NCBI GenBank assembly: GCA_017527625.1
Contig: JAFXPV010000112.1
Span: 1-13,884 of the forward strand
Source of the DNA: Bacteroidales bacterium
Lineage (GTDB): Bacteria > Bacteroidota > Bacteroidia > Bacteroidales > UBA932
DNA: 13,884 nucleotides
Reading direction: 5' to 3'
Shown: positions 13,672 through 13,884 of the stretch, in pieces
How the letters are laid out: each line of letters begins with the position of its first letter
Numbering within the stretch: position 1 is the first letter of the stretch
Translations under genes and position numbers: made by a program
Notes under the pieces: model-generated
Databases searched by the model: none
Told to the model about the DNA's origin: nothing
The model's input: the letters and a program-made list of their open reading frames with translations, nothing else

Positions 13672-13884
13672 ATCTTTTCCTCCTGTGATTGACCTCCGAC
13701 AAGCTTGATGAAGATGTCGTTCATCCTCGGTATCAGCCTTCTGAAGGAGGTGATTTCCACTTCGTCATTGAGTTCTGCGATTACGTCCCTCGGGGTGAAG
13801 CCCTCGTTGATGTTGAGGACTGCGCGGCGTTCGTTCTTGTGCTGGTCGTCCAGATAGATGGAGTATGAACGGCCGGCCGGAACT
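13668..13884 (-). CDS. ABC transporter ATP-binding protein, C-terminal end (cut by window edge)
   Basis: About 72 codons of the 3' end are visible; the ATPase core lies outside the window. The visible stretch, including NINEGFTPRDVIAEL and EVEITSFRRLIPRMNDIFI, resembles the DUF4162 tail found after the nucleotide-binding domain of NatA/CcmA-like ABC ATPases. The stop codon TGA overlaps the permease ATG, so ATPase and permease are coupled and belong to one exporter. Identification rests on this tail plus the neighbouring permease. Confidence 0.75.
   Translation of the reverse strand, partial: VPAGRSYSIYLDDQHKNERRAVLNINEGFTPRDVIAELNDEVEITSFRRLIPRMNDIFIKLVGGQSQEEKI
13679..13684 (-). promoter_or_regulatory. 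Strong Shine-Dalgarno site for the ABC permease
   Basis: The minus strand reads AGGAGG, seven bases before the permease ATG, inside the last codons of the ATPase gene. It stands out because the other genes in the window show no such site, as is usual for Bacteroidetes. Confidence 0.6.

Noticed and set aside
1..13884. tRNA, rRNA, riboswitch, CRISPR, insertion sequence or phage genes
   Set aside because: I looked for them and saw no cloverleaf, repeat array, inverted terminal repeats, integrase or transposase; gaps between genes are under 90 bp.

Overview
The window looks like chromosomal DNA of a Bacteroidales bacterium, possibly Rikenellaceae-like. The evidence is a DUF4783 protein, an NtrC-type regulator without a DNA-binding domain, Bacteroidetes-style TAnnTTTG promoter elements with very short leaders, a near absence of Shine-Dalgarno sequences, and fairly high GC (about 57% by eye). 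The genus is inference. Coding density is very high and no gap exceeds 90 bp. I see no mobile element, tRNA, rRNA or CRISPR, so this is core chromosome rather than an accessory island.

Layout, left to right. On the minus strand, the 5' part of parE (topoisomerase IV ATPase subunit) runs off the left edge; upstream of it lies a very large multi-sensor histidine kinase, translationally coupled to rlmH (23S rRNA methyltransferase). A compact divergent promoter separates rlmH from a plus-strand pair: a secreted DUF4783 protein and a small unknown lipoprotein. Convergent with that pair is a minus-strand operon of a sigma54-type response regulator and der (double GTPase for ribosome assembly). A second divergent promoter drives the plus-strand operon cmk-ispH-efp (CMP kinase, isoprenoid synthesis, elongation factor P), with a probable extra efp promoter inside ispH. 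A hairpin that can terminate in both directions separates efp from a minus-strand operon: ABC ATPase (3' end only), ABC-2 permease, and a 5'-nucleotidase split into a lipoprotein substrate-binding half and a secreted catalytic half.

The gene content is mostly translation/ribosome (rlmH, der, efp), nucleotide and isoprenoid metabolism (cmk, ispH, nucleotidase), DNA topology (parE) and envelope functions. The kinase and the regulator, 3 kb apart, may be a split NtrY/NtrX-like two-component pair.

The most striking signal is not a gene. The tetranucleotide CATG is almost absent: by eye I find one copy (8210-8213) in 13.9 kb where about 50 would be expected from base composition. Coding regions choose T-ending codons before Met codons even though C-ending codons are otherwise preferred. 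Other points worth checking are a substituted RPGMYIG motif in ParE, a GSFTSA motif replacing GAFTGA in a regulator with no DNA-binding domain, and a 10-base promoter core repeated exactly in front of three genes.
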